DNA from: Fimbriiglobus sp.
GTDB lineage: Bacteria > Planctomycetota > Planctomycetia > Gemmatales > Gemmataceae
Direction: 5' to 3'
NCBI GenBank assembly: GCA_022841795.1
Contig: JALHQU010000014.1
Location: 1-64,000, forward strand
DNA: 64,000 nt
Shown: positions 17,409-24,976 of the stretch, one piece after another
Numbering within the stretch: the stretch's first letter is position 1
Layout of the letters: the number at the start of each line of letters is the position of its first letter
The notes under the pieces: model-generated
What the model saw: only the letters and a program-made list of their open reading frames with translations
Told to the model about the DNA's origin: nothing
The model's database searches: none
Position numbers and translations under genes: made by a program

Positions 17409-17438
17409 CAAGAGACCCCGTGCGGGTCTCTTGTTTTT
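17409..17438 (+). terminator. Rho-independent terminator
   Basis: A perfect 10-bp stem (CAAGAGACCC / GGGTCTCTTG) with loop CGTGC, followed directly by TTTTT. It is a textbook intrinsic terminator on the plus strand. It may end a short transcript or act as an attenuator for the gene at 17564. Confidence 0.75.
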
Positions 17439-17462
17439 CCCGTGGTGCCGCCATCGCGTGGT

Positions 17463-17549
17463 CCCGACTTGAACGGTCCGTGCGACCGTTGAAATCGGGT
17501 TCGGCAGGACGCCGGATTCGGAAACCACGCCGGCTGCAAGCCGGTTTTT
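17463..17549 (+). promoter_or_regulatory. Structured leader of the 118-aa gene
   Basis: Two further hairpins precede the gene: a 16-bp stem at 17463-17499 with two mismatches and the same CGTGC loop as the terminator, and a 5-bp stem at 17530-17544 followed by TTTTT just before the GAAGGAG ribosome site. The layout resembles a transcription-attenuation leader. Confidence 0.4.
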
Positions 17550-17563
17550 GAAGGAGACAGACG

Positions 17564-17920
17564 ATGGCCCTACAAGCCGACAACAAATGGCATTGCAAGG
17601 TGACGCACTACGAGAACGGGCGGGTCGTAACCCGGCGGATTCATTCCATCGCCATCCAGGCGACGGACGGCAGGCTTTACACCCTGACGGAAAAGAAGCT
17701 GCCGGACGCGATCGCGCTCTTCACGGGGGAGGCCCACAGCGGTGAGCACATGGCCGAGGTGCTCATGAACCCGAAGCCCCCGTTCCGCCTGAGGGACATT
17801 CCGCGAGGGTGGCCCGAAGGCCGGGATCTGCTGCACGTGATGATCGGCTTCTTGCTGCTCTGCGGCATCGAGTTGCTGTTCGACGGGTTGAGGAGTTTCC
17901 TCGACCTGTTCCGCGTGTAA
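17564..17920 (+). CDS. Small protein with one membrane helix, unknown
   Basis: A 118-aa protein with GAAGGAG upstream of ATG 17564. The N-terminal half is beta-rich and soluble (WHCKVTHYENGRVVTRRIHS); the C-terminal half has one hydrophobic helix (LLHVMIGFLLLCGIELLF). No family recognised. It stands alone between a structured leader and a strong terminator, so it is probably a monocistronic, regulated accessory gene. Confidence 0.6.
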   Translation: MALQADNKWHCKVTHYENGRVVTRRIHSIAIQATDGRLYTLTEKKLPDAIALFTGEAHSGEHMAEVLMNPKPPFRLRDIPRGWPEGRDLLHVMIGFLLLCGIELLFDGLRSFLDLFRV

Positions 17921-17933
17921 CAGACCCCAAACG

Positions 17934-17974
17934 ACAGGCGGAACCGGATCGGTCTCCGGTTCCGCCTGTCCCTT
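17934..17974 (+). terminator. Strong hairpin terminator
   Basis: An inverted repeat with 14-bp perfect arms (ACAGGCGGAACCGG / CCGGTTCCGCCTGT) around an 8-nt loop, followed by CCCTTT, 13 bases after the stop of the 118-aa gene. It can terminate in the plus direction and would also block readthrough from the minus side. Confidence 0.65.
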
Positions 17975-18154
17975 TCTGGCACACCCGCCGTTCACCGGCA
18001 ACCCGGCCGCGGCCGTCGTCCACCGATACCCGTGCAGCCTGGGCAGCCCCCTCCGGGAAGCGAACCGAACCGCGGCCGTCAGGCCGCGTCGGCATTTATG
18101 TCCACCGGGTCGGGGCGAGCCGGACGGCAACCGCCGTCCGACCCCGGCCCTCCG

Positions 18155-18577
18155 CTACGTCCGACCCGCGGCCACGTCCTGGCCGCACACCACGCACGGG
18201 CAGGCCGGGCGGGGCGTCGGCACCGTTTCGACACACACGCCTTCCGCCTCGTCCCCGAGTGGCGACTCCCCTCTCTGAAACGCGGCATACAGTTCGTCGC
18301 CGATGCGGTCCCGCACGCGGGCCTCGGCCTCGCGGACGGCCTCGGTCATCGCCTCGTCGCCCAGGATCGGTTTCATCAGGCGGTAGCGGGCCGCGACGTA
18401 TTCGAACAGCCGCAGGTCGGTGCTGCCGATCGAGTTCAACAGGGTGGCTGCGGCACTGGCGTCGATGTAGACGGTCGCCCAGTGGGCGGCCAGGATGCGG
18501 AGTTCCTCGCGGGTCAGCGGGTAGCCGGTGACGAGGACGGCGGACTCTTTCGAGAGCGGGTTGAGTGTTGTTTCCAT
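18155..18577 (-). CDS. Accessory protein with CxxC tail, unknown
   Basis: A 140-aa protein. ATG 18577 follows TGGAG. It starts with a serine/threonine-rich segment, has a helical middle (LREFEYVAARY-like region, EAVREAEARVRDRI) and ends with a cysteine pair (CPCVVCG) near the C-terminus, perhaps a metal site. No family recognised. It lies 59 bases downstream of the DUF7249-type gene on the same strand, as do many small genes of plasmids and islands. Confidence 0.55.
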   Translation of the reverse strand: METTLNPLSKESAVLVTGYPLTREELRILAAHWATVYIDASAAATLLNSIGSTDLRLFEYVAARYRLMKPILGDEAMTEAVREAEARVRDRIGDELYAAFQRGESPLGDEAEGVCVETVPTPRPACPCVVCGQDVAAGRT

Positions 18578-18636
18578 GAGTAGGGTCTCCAAAAATGCGG
18601 CCCGGTCCGCGCCTCGCGGTCGCCGGGCCGGGGTCG

Positions 18637-19230
18637 TTAGTATTCGCTCGGCAAGAGGATCGCGGTGCTGCTGCGGTCGGCCTCGGTGATGATCCAGAAG
18701 GTGACGCCGGCGGGCGTTCGGTAGACGGACATCAGCCGGAACCCCTCCTTCAGTGAGAGTTCGTTCTCCGCCCAGTCCTCGGGGCCGGTGTCGCCCCAGT
18801 CGCCGCGGGCGTGCCGGGCGAGAGCGCCCCGGCGGTCCTCGTCCGACAGTTCGGCGAGCGCCCCCGGCGTGGCGACGAGTACGCCGAGCGGGAAGAGCGG
18901 CGTGAGTTTCGGGGCCGGCGGGGTTTCGTCGTCGATCATCGAGCGGGCGATTTCATACCAATCGACTTCGCCGAGTGCGGCGTTCATGAGGTCGGCGGCC
19001 AGGCTCGCCTTCTCGATGGCGCACGCCTCGTGAATCGACTCCTTGAGTTCCTCGGCGAGCCGCGACAGCGCCGAGCTGTCGTCATCGTCGTCCGCGGTCT
19101 CGGCGATGACTTCGCGGGTGCGGTCCGTCCAGTAGCGGTAGCTCCCTTCCTCGTTGGTGAGCCACAAATTGACGGCCCAGGTTTCGTAGTTGGACCATCC
19201 GTTGTAGGTGGGTTTTTCGTCGTGTTTCAT
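18637..19230 (-). CDS. Plasmid-type protein (YETWAVNLWL domain plus ITEADRS domain)
   Basis: A 197-aa protein starting at ATG 19230. The first 100 residues carry the motif WSNYETWAVNLWLTNE, typical of a DUF found in plasmids and phages. The last 85 residues (LVATPGALAEL, ARGDWGD, TFWIITEADRSSTAILLPS) form a second domain that is also encoded alone at 54958-55239. It is thus a fusion of two mobile-element protein families. The function is unknown; such genes mark transferred DNA. Confidence 0.75.
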   Translation of the reverse strand: MKHDEKPTYNGWSNYETWAVNLWLTNEEGSYRYWTDRTREVIAETADDDDDSSALSRLAEELKESIHEACAIEKASLAADLMNAALGEVDWYEIARSMIDDETPPAPKLTPLFPLGVLVATPGALAELSDEDRRGALARHARGDWGDTGPEDWAENELSLKEGFRLMSVYRTPAGVTFWIITEADRSSTAILLPSEY

Positions 19231-19403
19231 GTGCCTCTGCGTGTCGTGGCCCCGAGCGTCGGCCCGGGACCGGGTTAATGACCCCTGCCCCCAGACATCG
19301 TTTCGGGAGGAGGGGCGGTTCATGAGTCCCAACGGGGCGAACCGCTCCTCCGCCCGGAACGAGTCGTCGCCGAGGACCGCCGGAGCCGACCGGAGGCCGG
19401 TGG

Positions 19404-19500
19404 AGTTGGGGCGGGCGGAGCGGAGGCCGGTCCAGGTGGAGAAGGAGCGGAGCGACTGGACCTTGACGGGCCTTCGCGGAGCGAACAGGCGGGGCCGCAG
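19404..19500 (+). repeat. Direct repeat copy 1
   Basis: First copy of an imperfect roughly 100-bp direct repeat; blocks of 15-20 identical bases alternate with diverged stretches relative to copy 2. It is purine-rich on the plus strand. Confidence 0.5.
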
Positions 19501-19639
19501 GGCGGTGGAGGCGGGCCGAGTCCGCCAGCGGGTCCGGCGCGAGCCGGACGGGGTGGGGTGGATTCTCCCCGCGGGGCGGGGAAAACGGGGCGACCTCCGG
19601 GCGGGGCGGCCGGAGGCGGGTGACGCCGACCCGCAGGGT

Positions 19640-19743
19640 TGGCGTGGGGGCGGGCGGAGCGGAGGCGGGTCAAGCTGGAAAAGGAGCGGAGCGACTGGAG
19701 CTTGAGGCGACTCGGCGGAGCGAACAGGTGGGGACGCCGCAGG
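19640..19743 (+). repeat. Direct repeat copy 2
   Basis: Second copy, about 236 bp downstream of the first, with the same order of conserved blocks. A role as a ParB-loading or other plasmid-maintenance site is possible but not shown. Confidence 0.5.
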
Positions 19744-19983
19744 ACGGCCCGGCCGGAGGGCGTCACTCGGCTGGGAGGGGCGGAGGAACGCTCCCGCGGA
19801 CGAGACGGTCTCGGCCGGTTGAATCGGCGGCCGGCGGCCGTCATCACTTGGGAACTGCCGGTGATTCGTCCTGCCGGGCCGTCTCTCGACGGGCGGAGTG
19901 GGCCGGTATGCGACGATCCGTTCGGACCGATGCACGGGAGGAAAGCACCCGAGAAAAACCCGTTCGGGGGCGAATGCGGAAAT

Positions 19984-20904
19984 CTAGTCGGGGTCGGGCG
20001 GGCTTCCCGCGGCCGCCGGCGTCATCCGGGTGCGAACCGACTCGGCCGCGTGTACGAGCGCGGCCTCGACCTCGGCTTCCGAAAGCGGTCGTGCGGCCGA
20101 CACGGTGACGCGAATGCCGCCGGCCACGGACAGCCGTTGCCGGGTCCCCCGCGATTTCGCCGCCGCCCGTCCGCGACGGTGCCGGACCGCGTCGCGGGTG
20201 TCTTCGACCGTCAGCCCTCGGTCTTGGACCGCGTCCGCCAGGGTGCGGCGCTCGGCGTCGTCCGCCAGTTTGGAAATCTCGTAGGCCGCCCGGGCCGGTA
20301 GGTCGCCGGCTTCGACCCGCCTCTGCAAGTCGTTCGGCAGGTCCAACAGGGCGAGCGTGCGGGACACTTTCGACGGCGGTACGCGAAGCGCGTCGGCGAG
20401 TTGCTTGCCGGTCCAGCCGTTCAAGTCGATCAACTCGCGGAACGCCTTCGCCTCCTCGACCGGCCGCAAGTCCTCGCGGAGCAGGTTCTCGATCAACTGC
20501 TGGGAGAGGAGTTCCCCGCGGGAGAGGTCGCCGTCCACGAACACGCAGTCGATGGCCGCCAGCCCCGCCCGGCGGGTCGCCCGCCAGCGGCGCTCGCCGA
20601 CGATGATCACCCATTTGCCGAGCGCGGCGGCCCAGCGGACCCGGATCGGGGCGAGTTGCCCGTGGTCGCGGATGCTCGCGGCCAGCCGGTCGAGGGCCTC
20701 GTCCGAGAACTCGGCCCGCGGCTGGTCGGGGTCGGGCACCACCTGGCCCACGTCCACCCGGCCGACGCTGCGGAGCGGCCGGCGGCCGACGTCCTTCGTG
20801 TCGGGCACCGGGGCGAGTGTCGGGCGGAGGTCGGTGTCGCGGACCCCCATCGACTCGTCGAGGTTGCCGCCGACCCGGTCGAGCATGTCTCCGATACTGG
20901 CCAT
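19984..20904 (-). CDS. parB: ParB-family partition protein
   Basis: A 306-aa ParB/Spo0J-type protein that binds a centromere site and hydrolyses CTP to slide along DNA. Visible are the N-terminal arginine-rich region, the CTP-binding motif GERRWRATRR (about residues 103-112), ENLLREDLRP, and a helix-turn-helix (QLADALRVPPSKVSRTLALL). The C-terminus is diverged. It starts two bases after parA's stop, so parA-parB form one operon. A segregation role for the resident plasmid or island follows from family knowledge. Confidence 0.92.
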   Translation of the reverse strand: MASIGDMLDRVGGNLDESMGVRDTDLRPTLAPVPDTKDVGRRPLRSVGRVDVGQVVPDPDQPRAEFSDEALDRLAASIRDHGQLAPIRVRWAAALGKWVIIVGERRWRATRRAGLAAIDCVFVDGDLSRGELLSQQLIENLLREDLRPVEEAKAFRELIDLNGWTGKQLADALRVPPSKVSRTLALLDLPNDLQRRVEAGDLPARAAYEISKLADDAERRTLADAVQDRGLTVEDTRDAVRHRRGRAAAKSRGTRQRLSVAGGIRVTVSAARPLSEAEVEAALVHAAESVRTRMTPAAAGSPPDPD

Positions 20905-20906
20905 CG

Positions 20907-21737
20907 CTACCCCACACTCGTCTGCTTCATTCCGTCCGTCTCAACCCCGCCGCCCGCCGTCCGGGCCAGCAGCTCCTCGCCGACCGCGGCCATGACCCGC
21001 GCCGCCTTCGACCCCGGCGCGTGGTGCGACACCGGGGTGCGGCAGGCGAGCGCCACCTTGAACGCCGACGCCTCGGGCACGACCGCCTCGAACACCGTGT
21101 CGCGGTAGAGCGCCCTCAGTTTCTGTTCGTACGCGCGGTGGACGAGCAGCCGGCCGTCGTAGCGGGTCACCAAGTGGCCGGCGAGGCGGAGCCGCGGGTT
21201 CAGCCGAGAGGCGTGGGCCAGCGCCTGGTGGACGACCCGCAAGCCCTGCGCCCCGAAGTCCTCGGGCGGCACCGGGATGACGACATGGTCGGACGCCAGC
21301 ATGGCGTTCCAACTGGCTAGGTACAGGTTCGGTGGGCAGTCGATCAGGACGAGGTCGTAGCCGGTGACATCGGCGAGGGCGTCGCGGAGCAAGAACTGGT
21401 TCAGCCCCTCGCGGTCCGGCTCAGGGCGGTTGTACGGGGCCAACGACTGGTTCGCACGGACGATGCTCAACCGCTCGAACCCGGTCGGCACGGCCAGCCT
21501 CGCCGGGCTGTCCAGCACGGCAGCGGGGTCGAACACGGCCGCCAGCGTGTCCCGCGCCGGCAGGGTCTCGACCGCGGCCGACCCGAAGAACGCCTGGCTG
21601 AGCGACCCCTGCGGGTCGCAATCGACGAGCAGGGTGCGGCGGCCGGCCGCGGCGAGCGCCCCGCCGACGTGGTAGGTCGAGCTGGATTTCCCGCACCCCC
21701 CCTTCTGGTTGATGAAGCAGACCGTCGTCGTGGGCAT
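20907..21737 (-). CDS. parA: ParA-family partition ATPase
   Basis: A 276-aa deviant-Walker ATPase starting at ATG 21737 (MPTTTVCFINQKGG). It has the signature KGGCGKSS, Walker A' DCDPQGSLSQ and the Walker B strand LVLIDCPPN. There is no N-terminal HTH, so it is type Ib-like in length though paired with a full ParB. It drives segregation together with ParB. The promoter region lies in the 200-bp gap before the divergent rep gene, which holds a 12-bp palindrome. Confidence 0.92.
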   Translation of the reverse strand: MPTTTVCFINQKGGCGKSSSTYHVGGALAAAGRRTLLVDCDPQGSLSQAFFGSAAVETLPARDTLAAVFDPAAVLDSPARLAVPTGFERLSIVRANQSLAPYNRPEPDREGLNQFLLRDALADVTGYDLVLIDCPPNLYLASWNAMLASDHVVIPVPPEDFGAQGLRVVHQALAHASRLNPRLRLAGHLVTRYDGRLLVHRAYEQKLRALYRDTVFEAVVPEASAFKVALACRTPVSHHAPGSKAARVMAAVGEELLARTAGGGVETDGMKQTSVG

Positions 21738-21807
21738 GTTCCTCCGATGACTTCGTGGGGGCCGGATTGCCCGTGGCAATTCCCGGCCAACCCGCGGATA
21801 CGACTGG

Positions 21808-21819
21808 GGGAACGTTCCC
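21808..21819. promoter_or_regulatory. 12-bp perfect palindrome between parA and rep
   Basis: GGGAACGTTCCC, about 70 bases upstream of parA and 120 upstream of rep, in the divergent promoter region. It is a plausible operator or parS-like site; it does not match the chromosomal parS consensus. Confidence 0.4.
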
Positions 21820-21938
21820 ACGCGGGGGGGCGGGCCGTCAAGGAAAACGTTTGCGAACCGCGACTCCGCGGGTGTCGGAATCCGCGGGGGTGTGCTACCT
21901 CGATCTCACGAGGAAACACGAACCGGACCCGGCAACGC

Positions 21939-23315
21939 ATGGCCCCGACACCGCCACCCCACGCGAACACGACGGACCGAGCGGAACGGGCCGGGCCGTT
22001 TACCGTCGGCCTCGGGCAGTTGACTCTGGTCGAACACGCCCTCTGCCCGCTCGACACCGGCCGGTCGCTGCGGAACAACCTCGTGTTCGAGACCGGCTAC
22101 TTCTACTCCGACCGAAACCGGCACCGGCGAAAAGCGAGCGTCCGGGTCACCTGCCCCGGTGGCCTGTCGCCGGCCGACGAGTTCTACCTCTGGGGGCTGC
22201 TGGCCCTCACCTTCGCGGACTTGGCCGCCGCCAGCGGGGACGGCCCGGCCGACACCGAGTTCCACGCGACCCCGCACTTCTGCCTGCGACGACTGGGACT
22301 CATCGACCCGCTCGCCAACCGCGGCGGCAGGCAGTATCAGCAGTTCGCCGCCGCCCTCGACCGCCTCGCCCAGGTGAGTTACGCGAGCGACGCCTTCTAC
22401 GACCCGGTCCGCGCCGAACACCGGCGGGTGCGGTTCGGCTTCCTGAGCTACAGCCTGCCGCTCGATCCGGGGAGTTCGCGGGCCTGGAGGATCGCCTGGG
22501 ACCCGATCTTCTTCGACCTGGTGCGGCCGCTCGGCGGGCGGTTCCGGTTCGACCTGGACACCTACCGGGAACTCGACCCGGCCGCCCGGCGGCTGTTCCT
22601 GCTGGTGAGTAAAATCTTCGACCGGCGGGACACCACGCCCCGGTTCCCGGTCGATCACCTGGCCGTCGATGTGCTCGGCTTCTCCCCCACCCTGGCCCCC
22701 CGGCACCGGCGGCAGAAACTCCAACGGGTCATCGCCGCCCTCGTCGCCGCGGGCGTCCTGGCCGATGTCCCGGCGTTCGAGCCACGGACCGGTGACCGGG
22801 CCGCCGACGGGTCGGGGACGGTCGTGCTCACCCGCGGGCCGCAGTTCCTCCGCCCGGCCCCGCCGCCTAAGGCCCCCGCGGACTCGCCGCTTTCAGACGG
22901 GTTGGCGGCTTTGGGTTTCGATGCGGTCGCCGCCCGGCGGTTGCTGAAAAAGTACCCGCGGCCCCTGGTGCGGGAGTGGATCGACATCACCGCGGCCGCC
23001 CGCGAGCGGTTCGGCCGGTCGTTCTTCACCCGCAGCCCGCAAGCGTTCCTGGTGGACAACCTCCGCCACGCCGCGACCGCGGGCCGTACTCCGCCCGACT
23101 GGTGGCACGAGTTGCGGCGACGGGAGCGGGACGGCACTCCGCCGCGGGCCGGCGGGCCGGCCGCCGGAGCGGGGAGTCCGGTTCGGCCCGACGAGTCGGC
23201 GGCCGTCCTCCGCCTTATCGCGGACGCCGCGTTCGCGCGGCCCGCGGACGAACCCGCGGTCGCGGCTCATCCCATCCCCACGCTCGCCGACATCCTCCGG
23301 CCCCGGAAGACGTAA
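21939..23315 (+). CDS. Plasmid replication initiator protein
   Basis: A 458-aa protein resembling the RepA-type plasmid replication initiators. The core contains a motif region RSLRNNLVFETGYFYSDRNR, a winged-helix-like segment with LWGLLALTFADLA and FCLRRLGLIDPL, and a second DNA-binding part around RRLFLLVSKIFDRR. The last 150 residues are proline/alanine-rich and variable. ATG 21939 is chosen from the start of conservation; no strong ribosome site is seen. Iteron-like repeats follow 150 bases downstream, and parA/parB are divergent. With them it makes a complete plasmid maintenance block. Confidence 0.8.
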   Translation: MAPTPPPHANTTDRAERAGPFTVGLGQLTLVEHALCPLDTGRSLRNNLVFETGYFYSDRNRHRRKASVRVTCPGGLSPADEFYLWGLLALTFADLAAASGDGPADTEFHATPHFCLRRLGLIDPLANRGGRQYQQFAAALDRLAQVSYASDAFYDPVRAEHRRVRFGFLSYSLPLDPGSSRAWRIAWDPIFFDLVRPLGGRFRFDLDTYRELDPAARRLFLLVSKIFDRRDTTPRFPVDHLAVDVLGFSPTLAPRHRRQKLQRVIAALVAAGVLADVPAFEPRTGDRAADGSGTVVLTRGPQFLRPAPPPKAPADSPLSDGLAALGFDAVAARRLLKKYPRPLVREWIDITAAARERFGRSFFTRSPQAFLVDNLRHAATAGRTPPDWWHELRRRERDGTPPRAGGPAAGAGSPVRPDESAAVLRLIADAAFARPADEPAVAAHPIPTLADILRPRKT

Positions 23316-23430
23316 CTCTCACTCGAAAGCAGTTCCTTCCCCTTTGTTTCCAGTGATCTTTGATCCGGATTTCTTTGCCGCCCGGACCGCGAGGGGACGG
23401 CATGTTCAGAAGGGGAGTGTTTCCAAACAC

Positions 23431-23616
23431 TTATCCGGAACTTGCCACGGGCAATTCGTTCCCGGGCGGAACGCAAGCGACACGCCGCCGAGCCTCGAAC
23501 GGAACGGCACCGACACGCCCGTGGTCGGGCGGGCGGAACGCGAGCGACACGCCCGACGGGTGTCGCCTTACCTCGATACCCGTATCGCACCCGATCACAC
23601 TCATATTTTTTGGTTG
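23431..23616. other. Probable plasmid origin (iterons, DnaA-like box, AT-rich patch)
   Basis: Directly after rep are a DnaA-box-like TTATCCGGA (23431-23439, 7 of 9 bases), three iteron-like repeats (23467-23553) and an AT-rich patch (23600-23616). This arrangement is that of an iteron-type origin. The assignment rests on layout; no origin activity is shown. Confidence 0.55.
23467..23553 (+). repeat. Three iteron-like 20-bp repeats
   Basis: Copies at 23467-23486, 23500-23519 and 23534-23553 with consensus CGGAACGCNANCGACACGCC, spaced 33 and 34 bp, that is about three helical turns, so Rep could bind all on one DNA face. Confidence 0.65.
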
Positions 23617-23699
23617 GCGGGCGGGCGGGTGATTTCGCAGGGCGGCCGTGCTACTCCTCGCCCCGCTGTGTCTTGTGCACGGCGGTCGTCAGGAACGAC

Positions 23700-24660
23700 A
23701 AACGTTGTTCATGGCGCTCATCGGATCGGCGGTGACACCCGGTAAACTCGGCTACCACCGAGCTAAGGGGATGGGGGTCGCACCCCGTCGCGTCACGCCC
23801 GTAGAGCCGGATGCGTCGATAGGCGCTCGTCCGGTTCGACGGAGGCTGATCGAAGTAATCCCGTCTCAAGGCCCAGGCTTCCCTCGTAAGGAAGACGGCC
23901 ACGCGAGACGGAGTAATCTCGATCTTCTATCCGATTGCGATTCTTTTCAGTGTGAGTGCGGGCGACAGGGGAACACCCCGAAGGACAATTCTTCGGGGCC
24001 GTTGTGGTTCAAAGCGGGTGGGCACGAATCTTTCGTGCGAATCCCGTCGAGGGGGTCCGGGCTACCGCGGCGAAAGCCGTTACGCCCGTTCAACCTCGCT
24101 GGCGTGGGGAGTTCCCGACCTGGCAACAGGCGGGACCGGCTTGCAACCGAAGCCGGCGTCCGGGCGAAACACCCGGCGGCGAAAAGCTCAACCACGAGAG
24201 GGGCGAAAGCCCTTGCCAGTGAGTCCGACCCGGGACGGTGCCGAACCGGGAATAAGTCGATCATCGGCGGGTAGGGGGACGCTTCTGTATTCGGTCCCCC
24301 GAAATCGTCCGGGCTGAAGAGGCCCGGCGGAAACTGCGCCGCCCCGGGAGGGGCGAACGTGCGATGGTCGGCCCGTGGGGCAACCCACTACCGACGTGAC
24401 GGGTCGGACGAAGTCCACGGCGAACCTGGGAAGCCCGATCGCGGCCGGAGTCGCGCTCCGGTGCCCGCGCGTGGTGCGCGGGTGATCGAAATGCGGTCGG
24501 GTGGGAGAGTGGCCTGAGTAGGAGCCGGCGGGAGCCGGGCCGACCCACTGCAAGGCAGTGGTGGGGCGGTTTGTTCGTTCCGGGTGGTGCCGAACGAAGT
24601 CTTCGACGAAAGGGCTGACGGGCTGTGAAGCCGGTGATGTGCGTTACGCGGGCAAGTCCT
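23700..24660 (+). ncRNA. Circularly permuted group II intron-like ribozyme
   Basis: A gene-free, highly structured stretch. A canonical 34-nt domain V lies at 23804-23837: 8-bp lower stem with the AGC triad, 6-bp upper stem, GAUA loop and a 2-nt CG bulge. A domain-VI-like hairpin follows (23838-23865) with a candidate branch A near 23857. Instead of ending there, the RNA continues after about 85 nt with GUGUG (23950) or GUGCG (23956), matching the 5' end consensus GUGYG of group II introns. About 700 nt of domain-I-to-IV-like hairpins come next (for example 23976-23998 and 24022-24038). Domains V-VI therefore precede domain I. No reverse transcriptase is present. Permuted group II introns are known in bacteria; this identification is by eye. 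Confidence 0.7.
23804..23837 (+). ncRNA. Group II intron domain V
   Basis: GAGCCGGA pairs with UCCGGUUC (8 bp, including a G-U pair). The upper stem UGCGUC / GGCGCU has a U-U at its base where U-A is usual. The loop is GAUA and the bulge is CG. The total of 34 nt and the position of the AGC triad fit the catalytic domain V exactly. Confidence 0.85.
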
Positions 24661-24976
24661 CGGACTCGCTCGCGGTTTCCCTGGGGGGAGGAACGGCGGT
24701 CTGGGCGAACGCTCTTGGGTGAGCGGTCGCCCAGGCGACGAATCGACGACGTACGCCCGAGCTTTGCCTCGGGCGTCGTTCAGGTTCGTGCGCCGCTACT
24801 CCTACGAATTGGGACGTTGCAACTCCCTGAATACAGCACGGCGGAGCCGTGCTGGCGGCGGGGAGCAGCGTCTCGGGCGAAGCAGGAAGCGTCGCTGCCA
24901 GGGTTACGAACGGCTTGTGGGGTGTGTGCCGTGAACACACCCCGTCTTTCAGGGCGAGAGTATCCGCCGGGGGAAC
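24661..24976 (+). promoter_or_regulatory. Structured leader upstream of 219-aa gene
   Basis: Between the ribozyme-like RNA and the ATG at 24977 no gene is seen. Strong hairpins occur at 24746-24779 (ACGACG...CGTCGT, closing CCCGAG/CTCGGG), near 24836-24852 (GCACGGC/GCCGTGC) and at 24919-24943 (9-bp stem GGGGTGTGT/ACACACCCC). The last lies 33 bases before the ATG and could control expression. Confidence 0.5.

Larger units (their letters stand above)
19231..19983. other. Non-coding region with long direct repeats
   Basis: About 750 bases without a supported gene. Two diverged direct repeats of about 100 bp (19404-19500 and 19640-19743) share GGCGGGCGGAGCGGAGG, then AAGGAGCGGAGCGACTGGA, then GGCGGAGCGAACAGG in the same order. 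They lie just beyond the end of parB (minus strand), where centromere-like repeats of partition systems are sometimes found. Confidence 0.45.

Noticed and set aside
23360-23745. Short open frames over the iteron region
   Set aside because: The repeats read in all frames give low-complexity peptides; the direct-repeat spacing fits an origin better than a gene.
23860-24240. tRNA-like fragments (GGTTC, GAATCCC) inside the structured RNA
   Set aside because: No cloverleaf with a 7-nt T loop can be drawn; the bases belong to a longer hairpin of the group II-like RNA.
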